From a virus: a stretch of DNA of 44,570 nt. The translations under genes and the position numbers were made by a program. Of this stretch, positions 29,233 through 39,939 are shown in pieces; position 1 is the stretch's first letter; the number at the start of each line of letters is the position of its first letter. Location: positions 1-44,570 of IMG/VR virus record IMGVR_UViG_3300046656_000055; one strand, given 5' to 3'. Under the pieces are notes generated by a model. That model was not told where the DNA came from and did not search any database. It saw only the letters and a list, made by a program, of their open reading frames with translations.

Positions 29233-31073
29233 ATGCTCTCGATAATAATAGACCAACGAGAGCCAGTATCACCGCCAACCGTGACGTTCGTCACTGTCGA
29301 TGTTGCTGTATCGCTCATCCATTGAAATTCAAAACCTTTTGAAATATCAGTGATATTGCATTTCATTATTTGTTCTTCTGTAAGCCCACCAGCATTATTA
29401 TTAGAAGATACCCCATTGCTTGAAGCATTTGTTGTCGAATCCGTAGTATTCCTAAGTCTTACAAGAATATCTCTAGTTCCGCTTGAAGATTGTAAATTGG
29501 TAAGAACAGCGGTTATTTTATATTTACCAACAAATGGGAACGTTAATGTATTGGTTGATCTAGTCACCGGCAAACCAGATGTAAAATTAGCTGCTGTTAA
29601 AGTTGGAGAGGCGAATGCAGTTGGTATGGTAACTGATCCGACTGTAAATGGTCCTTCGAACACAGTGAAACTTTTTTGTTGTGATCCTTTAATAAAATAA
29701 TCTGTGCCATCACTCCAAATTTCCCAACCGCCACCATTAATAGCAGCAGTATAATTAGCCGCAATGTTGTCAATTTTTTCACTGCCATTTCTAGCGAATG
29801 TAATGTTGTTAGTATCTGATTGAATAGTTGAATCTTTTATCGTTGTTTTCCATCCAACCCTTGGCACTGGCAGTGATATAGTCCTAGCAGATGCGGTGCT
29901 AACATTATAAATAACTCCGTGTTTTGGAATGAAATTAGCCGCTCTTGTAAATACAATATCTTCGTGCAGCGGAGTAAACCCTGGTGAAACTTCAGTAATA
30001 GCAGAAGCCCAAGTCCCTGCTGTGGTCTGTGTGCTTAATAGCCTTCCGATTAAACGAATCGCTACGTTACTTCGCCCAGTAGTTGAATATAAAGTAGCAG
30101 CATCATCAGCACCTGAACTCATAGAGGTAGTTGTATACCGCGTGCCTTCATCCCAATGGCTGCTACTGCTAACTGCTAGCTCAACTGTCCCAGCATTATC
30201 AATTGCATAGACATAAATGTAATCTGCTAACGCATCGTTATGGCCAAGGGTTGCTCCAGAAGTGACGACAATAGATAGAGCCGATACTACTGAACGACTT
30301 AATACTGAACCTGTGGCAAGCGTTGAAGAACGAAACGATATTCCAACATTAGCAGGGCTTACTCCTGGGTCTGTTGTTCCGTCAGCCTGGGTTAAGTTAA
30401 TGGTCAATGCAGAGGCAGCAACTGATGTTGATAACCCAACATTTAACAGCCCATAAGGCGTCCCTGTGCCAGCAAACGCAGCAGCCTGGGCAGCGCTAGC
30501 GGCTGCGGCTGCGGCTGAAGCTGCGGCATCGGCAGCATTATCAGCAGCATCGGCTATGTCAGCAGCAGACGGCCAATCAGCAACAGAAGCCCATCCATCA
30601 CCTGCATCATTTGTCATTGGGCAAACATTCACGCTCCCTGAGATATCATCTGGAGTCTCAGGATCGAAATCATCAGGATCGGCTATTTCATTATTTCTCC
30701 AAGCACGCGCAGAATCATCTTCTTGTCTTTGGCAAAGTCTAACAACATGATCAAATGCTTCTTCATGATCATCGCCAAAAAAAGTAGATTGGTTTCTAAA
30801 TGTATAGGGCTGATTAAAAGGCTCTTCGATAAAAATTGTAACTGTATATAGATTAGGTGGCGGCACAACGAATGAAACATTTCCACCAGCAGCGTCACCA
30901 ACACCAGTTACTGTATAATTTGTAGTGATAACTTCTGTAGTTGAAACACCTGCTGTGTCTGTCAGGACTACTCTTAAATGATCTTCATCTGTTATACGAT
31001 TCGTATAAGCGAAATCTGTAGCCACTCCATTGCCAGTATATTGGAACCTCACAATTGTATTTGATATGGTCAT
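29229..31073 (-). CDS. Tail fibre protein with T7-type N-terminus
   Basis: The protein has 614 residues. Residues 1-130 match the T7 gp17-type tail-attachment domain (NTIVRFQYTGNGVATDFAY, then FRNQSTFFGDDHEEAFDHVV and RLCQRQEDDSARAWR). Residues ~175-200 are an Ala-rich coiled coil typical of trimeric fibres. The central part is beta-rich. The last ~145 residues look like a C1q/TNF-type jelly roll (FVGKYKITAVLTNLQS near the middle), a plausible receptor-binding tip. It follows the large internal virion gene with no gap and precedes the endolysin. Confidence 0.88.
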   Translation of the reverse strand: MTISNTIVRFQYTGNGVATDFAYTNRITDEDHLRVVLTDTAGVSTTEVITTNYTVTGVGDAAGGNVSFVVPPPNLYTVTIFIEEPFNQPYTFRNQSTFFGDDHEEAFDHVVRLCQRQEDDSARAWRNNEIADPDDFDPETPDDISGSVNVCPMTNDAGDGWASVADWPSAADIADAADNAADAAASAAAAAASAAQAAAFAGTGTPYGLLNVGLSTSVAASALTINLTQADGTTDPGVSPANVGISFRSSTLATGSVLSRSVVSALSIVVTSGATLGHNDALADYIYVYAIDNAGTVELAVSSSSHWDEGTRYTTTSMSSGADDAATLYSTTGRSNVAIRLIGRLLSTQTTAGTWASAITEVSPGFTPLHEDIVFTRAANFIPKHGVIYNVSTASARTISLPVPRVGWKTTIKDSTIQSDTNNITFARNGSEKIDNIAANYTAAINGGGWEIWSDGTDYFIKGSQQKSFTVFEGPFTVGSVTIPTAFASPTLTAANFTSGLPVTRSTNTLTFPFVGKYKITAVLTNLQSSSGTRDILVRLRNTTDSTTNASSNGVSSNNNAGGLTEEQIMKCNITDISKGFEFQWMSDTATSTVTNVTVGGDTGSRWSIIIESI

Positions 31074-31074
31074 T

Positions 31075-34000
31075 TCAATCCCTCTTTTTACCTGTTACAG
31101 CCGCTCTCCAAAAAAATTCCATTGGATTCGCAGGCTGTTCATCTCCAGTCATATAATCATGCAAATACTCTGCCGTTTGCCAAGTCTGTCTAGTCGGGAA
31201 TCCTGCCATAAAGCCACCTGCATCATATAATGTCCTTATATCATGCCTGGTTAATTCTTCATCGGAGAATAATTTATAAGCCAATAAGTATCCAGCTGTG
31301 CCTACAGTTTCTACAGCGGCATTAACTGGAGACATCTCATAATTAGCGTATCTTCCCTCGGCCTTATTTTCTATAAAATGCGCTAAATCTCTTGCCCCAA
31401 TAAATTGCTGAGCCGGATAATAAATTGCATTATTCATTGCCCATTTAGCCCAAGTCTCTTGATCATCTTCAGATGAAGGGCCTCGACCACGAATCATATC
31501 TTCCATTAAAGATTGCGCAAACCATAATGTAGCAGCGCCTGCAATTAACTTTGATATATCTTTCGTAACTTTATATTCTCCTGGAATGCTTAAAAATTGA
31601 TTAGCCTGAATAGAAGCCTGAGAATAAAACATGGTAAATAATTTGAATGCTTCCGATCCTCTTTGAATTGATGCAAGATCCTTAGCCCCTCCAGCAGACT
31701 GTGTTTTACGAACTACCGAATCAGCGTAATCAATTGCTTTTAATTCATCGCCAGCCTTAATATTCTCAAGATGACCATCCATGGCTTTACGATAAGCCCC
31801 CATCCAAGAAGGAATAGAAGTCATCAAATCCATATAGCCAATAAAATGGAAATAAGATTTTTGAACGTTATGCGTATAAACATCAGCAGCAGCAAGATAA
31901 CCTGACTTACCACTCGCATAACCAAGTCGATTGGCAGCGTCTCTTACATCACGATCATACCCACCTTCCATTCGGTGATTCATCATCTCGGAACGTTCTT
32001 TAATAAAATCCCAATTCTCTTTGATTTTAAAAGGATTACCGAATGAATCTTGCAAGCCTTGTGCTGCATATTTAGGCCCCAGTTCTTTCACCGTATTTAA
32101 ATACCCCAATGTCTGAACAACAGCAGAGGTTGTTTTAAAGCCAAGATTTACAATGGTTGCTCCATTTCTGGCCCTACTAAGCAAACCTTCATAGAAATTT
32201 TTTGATTCAACTCCTCGATCATTAGCAATGCCTTTTAACCATGGAGCTAATTCTTTATACATTTCCTTGCCAACAGCACCTTCAATTGTTGCTTTAATTT
32301 CTTCATTGCCAAGCAATTTAGATGCGTTAATAACAGCCTCACGGTGCGTTAAATCATGAATCACGCTGCCAATATGATCGTTCAAAACTGACAACTCTAA
32401 CTTCAAAGCATTACCCGCAGAGTAGGTTCTTTCTTTTGTATGACCATGTTTCGTCATAGCTCTTGCATATTGACCACCGAATAATTCATTAACCCTCACT
32501 TTTTCATCTAACTTCGCTTGTTTATCACTAAATTTTGCATCAAATTTAATTGGGTAATAACCACCTTCAATAAATCCAGAATCGGTCTGATAACCTTCGC
32601 CAGTTACTTTTTCTGGTGCAATTCCATTAACCGCTTCTTCAAGTCTCTTAACTTCAGGCCAATAGGTTTCAATGTGGCGTCCTATCTCATTTATAGTTTG
32701 AATATCCCTTGCATCCAGATGAGCAATAACGGCCTTTAGTTGTTTGTCATTCCAACCGTATCCTTCCATTAGTGCAGTTTTATTGTATTCATTGCGCAAA
32801 TTTAATCCTACTGAAATTATATTCTTCTTGGTTAAGTAAGGAGTTATTTTTCCACCTTCTAATTCTTTTATATAAATCTTTTCAATCGACCAAAGAGCTC
32901 GCTCTTTCTTGGTATATTTAGAAAATATATCATCCATTGCCTTGCCGGCTTCCATCTTAAGTCTATTCTCATGGTTTTCCGCATCGGCAAATGGTTTATA
33001 AAAAGTCTCCCAATATCTCCCACCAGGCTTGTAACCATCTAAAGCATTAAATAAAAACTCCATCTTCGTATGAGCGGCGATTGCCTTATCCTTTAATTTG
33101 GCAAGGTTTTTTCCGATAGATGGATTTAAATCTACAGCCGTTGATTTAATCTTATAATATTCAGCCGCAACGGAATGAAGTTCTTTGGCTAATTCTTCTA
33201 ACTTAATTTTTTTATCAGCATATTTAAAATCATTCACTCCATTTGCGATATGCTTTAAAGTTTTTACAGAATCTTTCAAATCAAGTAATTCTGAATAAGT
33301 AAGATCATTATAATTTTTGGTAAATGTCTCATTCATGACATTATCAGATAAGCCGACATCATAACCTTGCGTATGAAGATCTTTTAAAAACTCATATAAA
33401 GGTGGTTTATTTTTTGATTCTTCAGTTCCTTCCTTAACTCCAAAACGATCAAGGATAGCATCAATTTGATGAACAAACCCCATGCCAGCCTTGCCAATTG
33501 TTGCTCGGTATTTATTATCTGAAAACTTTTCAAGATATTTTTCAGTTTGTTCTATTTTTCTTCTGGCCTCAATAGAGGCTCTATATAATTCATGGTTTAT
33601 CAATTCATTACGCTTCGCAAGAAATGCTCCATCTAAATCACCTTTCGTTAGAGCATCCCCTGATTCTTTACGTGCGCGACGTTCCGCTAATTGGTAAGTA
33701 TATGGATCGATTTCAGTATGGACTTTATCACCAATAATTCGTTCCACTTGATTGCGTATTTGTAAGTCAGTTGGAACGGCTCTAGTAATTTTACGAATAG
33801 CTTCTTTTAATGTTGGCATGTCATTAGATGCCAAGTGTTCTAATTCAAACCGAAGCAATTGCGCTCTCTTTGTATTATGTACTGCCTCATGTGCTGCTTC
33901 TGGCAAAGAACCATCAATTAAAATATCCCCATGCAATTGCTTGACTTTTGCTTGAGTTAATAAATCAACAACTTTATCTTTTTCACCAGTTGATTTAAGA

Positions 34001-37000
34001 CCATCGATCAATTCATTAGCATTCTTAAAACCAAGAATATCTGCCGCTTGTTCTGGCCCTAAGCCATCCTTACCAAATATTCTATTCGGCAATTCACCTG
34101 GCGTATCTTTACCGAACATTTCAATTACAGCCTTGCGACTTAATTTAATGTCATTTTTAACCGCTGTACCGTCAGGCAATGTTCCATCTTGGAGTATAGA
34201 ACGAGCAATATATTCTTTCTTCTGATTCACTTCATGTTCAACATCTGGACGTAAACGATCAAACTCCCCATCTAAAAATGACTTTCTCTGCTCTGTCTGG
34301 TCAACAAACATATCCTTAGAAAGTAAACGCACACCTTCCGCTTCAGCATCGGCAAGCGCAGTAACGTAGCGATCCAATTTAGAACCCTTCATGAAGTAAG
34401 CGGCAGGATTTTCTTCCATCGGGTATTTTCCTAGATCTTCTTTTGCTTTAGTAATCTCTTCATCTGTAGAAGTCAGCCGTTCAAAGAAATCGGTAAATTC
34501 TGGAGATAATTTAATCCCGTCAATTTTTAAACTTTGATATAGTTTAGATAGCCATTTTGAGAACACATTAAAAACGCGCTGCATCGATGAAGATGATGTT
34601 TTCCCATCAACAACGAAACGCATGTATTTATCTACGAATGTTTCTTTTTGTTCTGGCGTTAATGTTTTCCAAGATTCAGCACCAAGTTCTTTTAACACTG
34701 CGTCACTGGCTTTCAGAAATGCTTCTTGGTTAGGCGTCCTCGTTTCTAATGATCTTAATAACTCAACATCATGCGCAACTTCATCATGAAAACTGTGAAT
34801 CAATTCATGTAGGCCAGTAGACCGATTAGCCTTAGGAAGAAGCCCTATATCAATTCTGCTATTGCCGTAATGGTAAAAACCACGGATATTATTTTGGTCT
34901 TTTTGTAGTAAAGTATCATTAAATTTCTTTAATCGATTCGGATCCCAAATAACGTAAGCGGATGTGTCTTTAATATTTGGATTTGTATTTTTTTCACGAC
35001 TAGCATTTGGATTATCGTATTTATTTCCAAGAACGCCTCTCTTTAAAAATTCTTCTGATGCAGCTTGATCTCTTGTATTGCGATCACCAGCAGGGGCTAA
35101 ACGTTTACCAGTCTCATTATATAATTGTTCACCTGTTTTATTAGGGTCAGTACCAGGGAAAGCATCTTTAACAATCTGAGGTTGATCAATAAATTTCTTA
35201 TCCCAGTGAAGCAATTCATGATCTTCAGGTATATCAACTTTTAAAATATGTGATTCATCAAACCTATCTGCTATGGCCTTTCGATATGTTTTGGTAAACT
35301 CCAAGTCTTTTGAAAAATAAAACCCATGGCCAAAGGAACGAGAGCCAGATCCTGTACCAATATGAGACATATCAAACTTATCAAAGCGGTAAGGGGTCGC
35401 ATGATAAACATCTTGCGGTAAAACATCTCCTTTAAGAGCCTCCAAAACTCTAGGCGCTTCTTCAGGCCCATGAACTTGGCGTTTAATCTCATTAAATAAT
35501 TCTAAAGGATCACGTCCAAGTAATTCACCACGAGTTCGGTAACGCTGTTCAATTAACTTGCCCAATCCACGAGCAACCTGCTTTTGCTGACCAGCATCTT
35601 CCAACATCTTTGAAATTTGTTCACCAACCTGTTTAGCACTATCTGGCTTCTCCGGTTCAGGATTTGCCAACTTATCTATCTCTTCAGGAAGGCCTTTAAG
35701 CACCTCTGCGGCTTCGGCCATGGTGTTACCCCTTGATCCTCTGGCTTTCTCTGAAAGACCCTTTAATTCATCAACTGAGGCTATTTTGCCTAGGTAGTCC
35801 TCAACAGGAATATGGATCATGCCACCAGTTTCCTTGGCTTCCTGATACGATTTTAAAGCCTCTGGAGATAACGCTTCGGCGGCTTGTTCTGGAGATGTTC
35901 CTTTATCCTTAAAAAACTTATCAAACTCATCAACCTGATATAAAACTTTGCTCCCACCACCAGACATCTGAATCAATTCTTCAGCCTGAGAAGGAGATCG
36001 TTCATTAAGTTTTGATTCTTTAACCTTTGTTGCTGCTTCATTCAGTATAGTCAGTTCATGCAGCGACTGGATTGCGTTATCTGCTTTCTCAGTTAAAGCA
36101 GTAACTTGGCGTTCAGTTTCTTTGGAGTAAACTTTTACTAATGGCTCGCCTCGTTTAACTCCTGCAATAGCCTCAAATCTTGCTGCGGCATCTTGTTCCT
36201 TTGGTGTTAATTCTTTCCCATGGCCACCATGAACACTAGACATCATGCCTTCAAAATAAATATTTGTTGCTAAAGCTTCAATGCTTCCTTTAACAGCACC
36301 GCCAAGGCTGATATCTTTTCCTTCTGATGCTTGTTCTACTAATTCTGCTCCAGTTTGCGCAGCGCTCATCAGCCCAATATTTGCACCATGTACAGCTGTC
36401 TTTTTTATTAACCCTGCTTCTGCTCCTGCTTTAAATAAATTAGCAAACATCAAAGTTGCTGTATTAAGAGCCGTACTTTTTAGAGCTCCAATACCGGATT
36501 CATTTTTTATTTTATTCATCAATGGAACATTATCTATCATGTCACGAATTTGCTGTTCATTCTCTGGGTCAACGCCATTAGCAATCATAGCCTGTTCAAA
36601 TTTACCGCCTAAAGATCCTGGAAAATAAGCAGCAGCAAATCCAGCCGCACCCATTGCAGAAGCCCCACTAATCATTCCAGGCAATCCTCCAGGAGCGCCT
36701 TCTCCAGCTCCGTAAGCCATGCTTGCTAATGTAGAAGTTAATAGTGGCAAGCTTAGCGGAGGCAATCCTTCAGCAAATTGATTAAAAGTATCTTTTGGAT
36801 TTTTTGTATATTGTCTAAATAAATCTAATGCAGCGCCAACTGTACCGACTGCTCCTGTTGAAATCTCATTCAATGCATGACCTATGCCTTGACTATTATG
36901 ATCATCAAGACGCGTTGTTAATCCATGAATAAAAGTATTAAAACTCTCATCAATTGATTTTACGTTATCTTCTTTGGTCTGTTTAAATTGATTAAGATTT

Positions 37001-37638
37001 ACATTTAATAGATCAGCCTTCTTTATTTGTGCCTGCCTTAAATTATTATTTGCATTCATGATGGATTCAATGGCTTGTTCCTTATCAACAATCCCTTGTG
37101 ACAATCCAAACCAGTAAAGATTCTTCTGGTTCTCATTCCATCCACGACCTAAAGCCCCTTCTATATCACCAGGCATTTTCCAGCCTTTAGGGTTAAAGCT
37201 TGGGATATAAGGAGAGAGCAATCTATTATTTTTATACTCACTTGTTAACTGGTCAATCTGAGAAACATTATGAAGATCATCCTTAGAAACAGCCATGTTA
37301 TCTGGGTTCTCAAGGAAGTGTGCTGCATTAGGAGCATGTCTCATAATCTGTTCGTAATTATTATTTCTCTGTTCTGCTTCATGGGCAAGAGATTCATAAT
37401 CACCACCAGCTACAAATCTTGGAGGAACATTTAGCTTCTTGGCGATATCAATTATTTTAGCGTATTTATCTGGCTCGTTATCTGCTGCAATAAAAGCAGA
37501 TTTTCTTAAACTAATTGGATCTTGGCCAACCGTCTGATCAATAGCTTGATCTAATGGATCGCCTTTAGGTTTACCGCCTTCAATAAGGCTAGGCGCTACT
37601 TGATCTACCGCAATATCTAATGAATCATTTATTGGCAT
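31075..37638 (-). CDS. Giant polyvalent internal virion protein with ART and zincin domains
   Basis: The 2187-residue protein is in the position of T7 gp16 (largest ejected core protein). Around residues 743-907 it has an ADP-ribosyltransferase-like domain: VYHATPYRFDKFDMSH, then SFGHGFYFSKDLE and the closing YVIWDPNRLKKFND, as in ART domains of phage polyvalent proteins. Directly after lies a zincin motif, LHELIHSFHDE (HELIH 944-948). Gly/Ala-rich hydrophobic stretches at about 260-345 and 385-430 could insert in membrane. The C-terminal ~1000 residues are helical, like channel-forming core proteins. Encoding ejected enzymes in one chain would deliver them with the DNA. No transglycosylase motif was seen. 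Confidence 0.85.
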   Translation of the reverse strand: MPINDSLDIAVDQVAPSLIEGGKPKGDPLDQAIDQTVGQDPISLRKSAFIAADNEPDKYAKIIDIAKKLNVPPRFVAGGDYESLAHEAEQRNNNYEQIMRHAPNAAHFLENPDNMAVSKDDLHNVSQIDQLTSEYKNNRLLSPYIPSFNPKGWKMPGDIEGALGRGWNENQKNLYWFGLSQGIVDKEQAIESIMNANNNLRQAQIKKADLLNVNLNQFKQTKEDNVKSIDESFNTFIHGLTTRLDDHNSQGIGHALNEISTGAVGTVGAALDLFRQYTKNPKDTFNQFAEGLPPLSLPLLTSTLASMAYGAGEGAPGGLPGMISGASAMGAAGFAAAYFPGSLGGKFEQAMIANGVDPENEQQIRDMIDNVPLMNKIKNESGIGALKSTALNTATLMFANLFKAGAEAGLIKKTAVHGANIGLMSAAQTGAELVEQASEGKDISLGGAVKGSIEALATNIYFEGMMSSVHGGHGKELTPKEQDAAARFEAIAGVKRGEPLVKVYSKETERQVTALTEKADNAIQSLHELTILNEAATKVKESKLNERSPSQAEELIQMSGGGSKVLYQVDEFDKFFKDKGTSPEQAAEALSPEALKSYQEAKETGGMIHIPVEDYLGKIASVDELKGLSEKARGSRGNTMAEAAEVLKGLPEEIDKLANPEPEKPDSAKQVGEQISKMLEDAGQQKQVARGLGKLIEQRYRTRGELLGRDPLELFNEIKRQVHGPEEAPRVLEALKGDVLPQDVYHATPYRFDKFDMSHIGTGSGSRSFGHGFYFSKDLEFTKTYRKAIADRFDESHILKVDIPEDHELLHWDKKFIDQPQIVKDAFPGTDPNKTGEQLYNETGKRLAPAGDRNTRDQAASEEFLKRGVLGNKYDNPNASREKNTNPNIKDTSAYVIWDPNRLKKFNDTLLQKDQNNIRGFYHYGNSRIDIGLLPKANRSTGLHELIHSFHDEVAHDVELLRSLETRTPNQEAFLKASDAVLKELGAESWKTLTPEQKETFVDKYMRFVVDGKTSSSSMQRVFNVFSKWLSKLYQSLKIDGIKLSPEFTDFFERLTSTDEEITKAKEDLGKYPMEENPAAYFMKGSKLDRYVTALADAEAEGVRLLSKDMFVDQTEQRKSFLDGEFDRLRPDVEHEVNQKKEYIARSILQDGTLPDGTAVKNDIKLSRKAVIEMFGKDTPGELPNRIFGKDGLGPEQAADILGFKNANELIDGLKSTGEKDKVVDLLTQAKVKQLHGDILIDGSLPEAAHEAVHNTKRAQLLRFELEHLASNDMPTLKEAIRKITRAVPTDLQIRNQVERIIGDKVHTEIDPYTYQLAERRARKESGDALTKGDLDGAFLAKRNELINHELYRASIEARRKIEQTEKYLEKFSDNKYRATIGKAGMGFVHQIDAILDRFGVKEGTEESKNKPPLYEFLKDLHTQGYDVGLSDNVMNETFTKNYNDLTYSELLDLKDSVKTLKHIANGVNDFKYADKKIKLEELAKELHSVAAEYYKIKSTAVDLNPSIGKNLAKLKDKAIAAHTKMEFLFNALDGYKPGGRYWETFYKPFADAENHENRLKMEAGKAMDDIFSKYTKKERALWSIEKIYIKELEGGKITPYLTKKNIISVGLNLRNEYNKTALMEGYGWNDKQLKAVIAHLDARDIQTINEIGRHIETYWPEVKRLEEAVNGIAPEKVTGEGYQTDSGFIEGGYYPIKFDAKFSDKQAKLDEKVRVNELFGGQYARAMTKHGHTKERTYSAGNALKLELSVLNDHIGSVIHDLTHREAVINASKLLGNEEIKATIEGAVGKEMYKELAPWLKGIANDRGVESKNFYEGLLSRARNGATIVNLGFKTTSAVVQTLGYLNTVKELGPKYAAQGLQDSFGNPFKIKENWDFIKERSEMMNHRMEGGYDRDVRDAANRLGYASGKSGYLAAADVYTHNVQKSYFHFIGYMDLMTSIPSWMGAYRKAMDGHLENIKAGDELKAIDYADSVVRKTQSAGGAKDLASIQRGSEAFKLFTMFYSQASIQANQFLSIPGEYKVTKDISKLIAGAATLWFAQSLMEDMIRGRGPSSEDDQETWAKWAMNNAIYYPAQQFIGARDLAHFIENKAEGRYANYEMSPVNAAVETVGTAGYLLAYKLFSDEELTRHDIRTLYDAGGFMAGFPTRQTWQTAEYLHDYMTGDEQPANPMEFFWRAAVTGKKRD

Positions 37639-39334
37639 TTGTCTCGTTTAACTTCCATAATTTCCAAGCTCTTAGACCGGTTTCATCTGACCATGCTCTC
37701 CCTTTTTCAGCGAACTTTTTCTTTAGCAATTCAACATCTGCTTTAGGAATTTTAGAAATGTCAGTAAATTTATAGATAGGCACATTAGAATCCCAAAGCA
37801 CTCCATCAATTGTTACTTTCGTAGCAGCCTTTTTAAATTGATCTTCTTGTTCTTTTGGAGATAAAGGTCTACCTAGGCGAGCACTTTCTTGCCTTACATA
37901 CTCAGCGCCAAGTCTTCCATAATTATCATAATTTGTTTTATTCGATGTCCCATTTTTTGCGTCAGGACGAAGGCCTGCAGTGATAGCAACCGTATCTCTA
38001 GTCACTTTATCCCCACGCATCTTTTCAATTTCTGTCATCGTCTTTTCGTCTTTTTTATCTATGTCTTGTTGGTATTTAAATAGCCTGTCACGGTCTTGAT
38101 AATTCAAATAAGGCCAATATTGAGATAAATCCTTCTTAGCGAATTTCTGTGGATCAACTTGCATCTCTCTTTCCAATTGTGCCTTTACACCCCAATCAGT
38201 TTCGGGAGGCGGATTTGCCAAGGCCTCTGTTTTTTTCATTAAATCAGGCCTTGCTTGCAACTGAGATTTCATAGATGGCGGCATATATTCAAAATAATCG
38301 GTGCCAGCATCTGGATGTTCATTTTGTGCTTTTACTAAATAAGCAGCACCACTTTTAACCAACCCTTCTTCTGCAGTCTTAATGGCCAATTCTCTTTCAT
38401 GATCCCTACGATCAAGAAAAGTTGTCATGGATTTATATAGTTCAGGATTACCACCAGCCCATTTATCGCGTAAAGCATATTGCGCTCTTAAATCTCCAGG
38501 ATGGGCATCTGCCGCTTTATTCGCTAAAGTAATCGCTGTTAAATCATCTTTGGCAGTCTTAAGAGATTTATCAATATGATTTAGATCTAAGCCAGTTAAC
38601 CCTTTGGCATCAAAAGCTTCGTCTCTTAATTGTTTTGCTAAACCAATATTTCCATTATCAACCAATTGCATGATCGATCCTGTGTAAGCCTTGCTAGTAG
38701 TTTCCTGCATTTTTTCTAACATAGTGTCAGATGACGCACCGCGTAAATCAGGATGATTCATTACTTGGCTTTTTAATAAATCAACATTGTCTCTGACTTT
38801 ATCCAAATCATGTGCATTATAAACCGTGTCAGTAATAGTAGAGTTAATTGCAGAGTTTGCTGTTTGCGATGCATATTTTTTAGACTCAGAAAAAAAATGT
38901 TGCTCAAGATGGTTATTTAATTCTGAACCAACTTTAGAAGCAATATGGCCAGCCATGAATTGTTGAGTATTATTTGATAACCCACCAATTATTTTATCAG
39001 CGTTATCCTTATACCGTTTACTATAATCTTCTAAAGCTCCTGCAGTATCTTTGCCTTGAATATTCATGAACCCAGTTTTTGGATTGAATATCAAATCATT
39101 TTTAAGATTAACTAATTTAGAATAAGCATCTTGCACTGCAACATCATCAGCCTTCTTTTGCTCCTCTAAAGCAATCCCTCTGACCTGATGTAGAAAACCT
39201 TGTTCAGATTGTTGTACTTGTTCTAATGAAGCGCCTCCACCAAATGCTTCCAATGGAGCATTCGTATCTGCGCGAACATTTGGTAGCTGCTCTGGTAAGA
39301 CTTGTTGCTGTCCATATGTAGGTGCGGTAGGCAT
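37625..39334 (-). CDS. Internal virion protein (gp15-like)
   Basis: The 569-residue, almost wholly helical, charged protein starts MPTAPTYGQQQVLPEQLPNV and has typical core-protein features: GGGASLEQVQQ, FNPKTGFMNIQGKDTAG and NTQQFMAGHI. It matches T7 gp15-type ejection proteins that line the DNA channel through the periplasm. The stop overlaps the start of the giant gene by 14 bases, and the start follows the gp14-like gene by two bases. Confidence 0.85.
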   Translation of the reverse strand: MPTAPTYGQQQVLPEQLPNVRADTNAPLEAFGGGASLEQVQQSEQGFLHQVRGIALEEQKKADDVAVQDAYSKLVNLKNDLIFNPKTGFMNIQGKDTAGALEDYSKRYKDNADKIIGGLSNNTQQFMAGHIASKVGSELNNHLEQHFFSESKKYASQTANSAINSTITDTVYNAHDLDKVRDNVDLLKSQVMNHPDLRGASSDTMLEKMQETTSKAYTGSIMQLVDNGNIGLAKQLRDEAFDAKGLTGLDLNHIDKSLKTAKDDLTAITLANKAADAHPGDLRAQYALRDKWAGGNPELYKSMTTFLDRRDHERELAIKTAEEGLVKSGAAYLVKAQNEHPDAGTDYFEYMPPSMKSQLQARPDLMKKTEALANPPPETDWGVKAQLEREMQVDPQKFAKKDLSQYWPYLNYQDRDRLFKYQQDIDKKDEKTMTEIEKMRGDKVTRDTVAITAGLRPDAKNGTSNKTNYDNYGRLGAEYVRQESARLGRPLSPKEQEDQFKKAATKVTIDGVLWDSNVPIYKFTDISKIPKADVELLKKKFAEKGRAWSDETGLRAWKLWKLNETNANK

Positions 39335-39336
39335 AT

Positions 39337-39939
39337 TTATTCAAATGGTGAAGCTTGTAAGCTTCCTCCTCTATCAGAGCCGCTAGATCCGAACCAAGAT
39401 TTATAAGTGTCAGAGCCATAAAAATCATGGCTTGCTGTTAGTAAACTGGATGATCCTTGGATAATTCCAGAAGCTAAAGCGTTACTTGAAGCATTCGCTG
39501 CAGACAACTGAGTTAATCTTGAAGCGCCTTGATATTGTTGCGCTTGAAAATTATACCCCCAAGCTTCTCTCCATGCATTATTACGTACTTCTAATATATC
39601 TTTAGCAGCTAGTTGAGATGTGTCTTTCTGTAATTCTGCATTTGTTCCTTCATCAACAACAACGTTACCAGCAGCGCCAGCAGCCCTTTGCGCTCCAATA
39701 ATACGATTTCTTTTAATGCCAATTTGTGTTGCTTTCTTTTCTCCTATTTTAATCGCTTGGTCTGCCTGCATATGCGCTAATTCAGCATTAACCTGCAATT
39801 GCCCAGATTGATAAGCACCTTGAGCTGCAAGTGCTTTTGATTGAGCAACACCACCTAAAATACCAGTTGCTGCAGAGCCAACGCCTGATAACGCAGCCGC
39901 ATCTGCTCCAGAACCTGTAAATGATGCCATTTCGCCCAT
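39337..39939 (-). CDS. Internal virion protein (gp14-like)
   Basis: The 200-residue protein has a Gly/Ala hydrophobic N-terminal segment (GVGSAATGILGGVAQSKALA), a helical middle (HMQADQAIKIGEKKATQIGIKRNRI) and RAAGAAGNVVVDEGTNAEL. This pattern is well known in gp14-type core proteins, which form the outer-membrane pore at ejection. It starts TAATG on the tail-tube gene stop. ATG three codons in is an alternative start. Confidence 0.85.
   Translation of the reverse strand: MGEMASFTGSGADAAALSGVGSAATGILGGVAQSKALAAQGAYQSGQLQVNAELAHMQADQAIKIGEKKATQIGIKRNRIIGAQRAAGAAGNVVVDEGTNAELQKDTSQLAAKDILEVRNNAWREAWGYNFQAQQYQGASRLTQLSAANASSNALASGIIQGSSSLLTASHDFYGSDTYKSWFGSSGSDRGGSLQASPFE

Noticed and set aside
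22717-31073. Diversity-generating retroelement, suspected because the head genes resemble BPP-1
   Set aside because: No reverse transcriptase gene is present anywhere, and no template/variable repeat pair was seen near the tail fibre or tailspike 3' ends.
36281-36628. Plus-strand 115-codon frame within the giant virion gene
   Set aside because: It is antisense to a continuous 2187-codon gene, and its composition reflects complementary codons.
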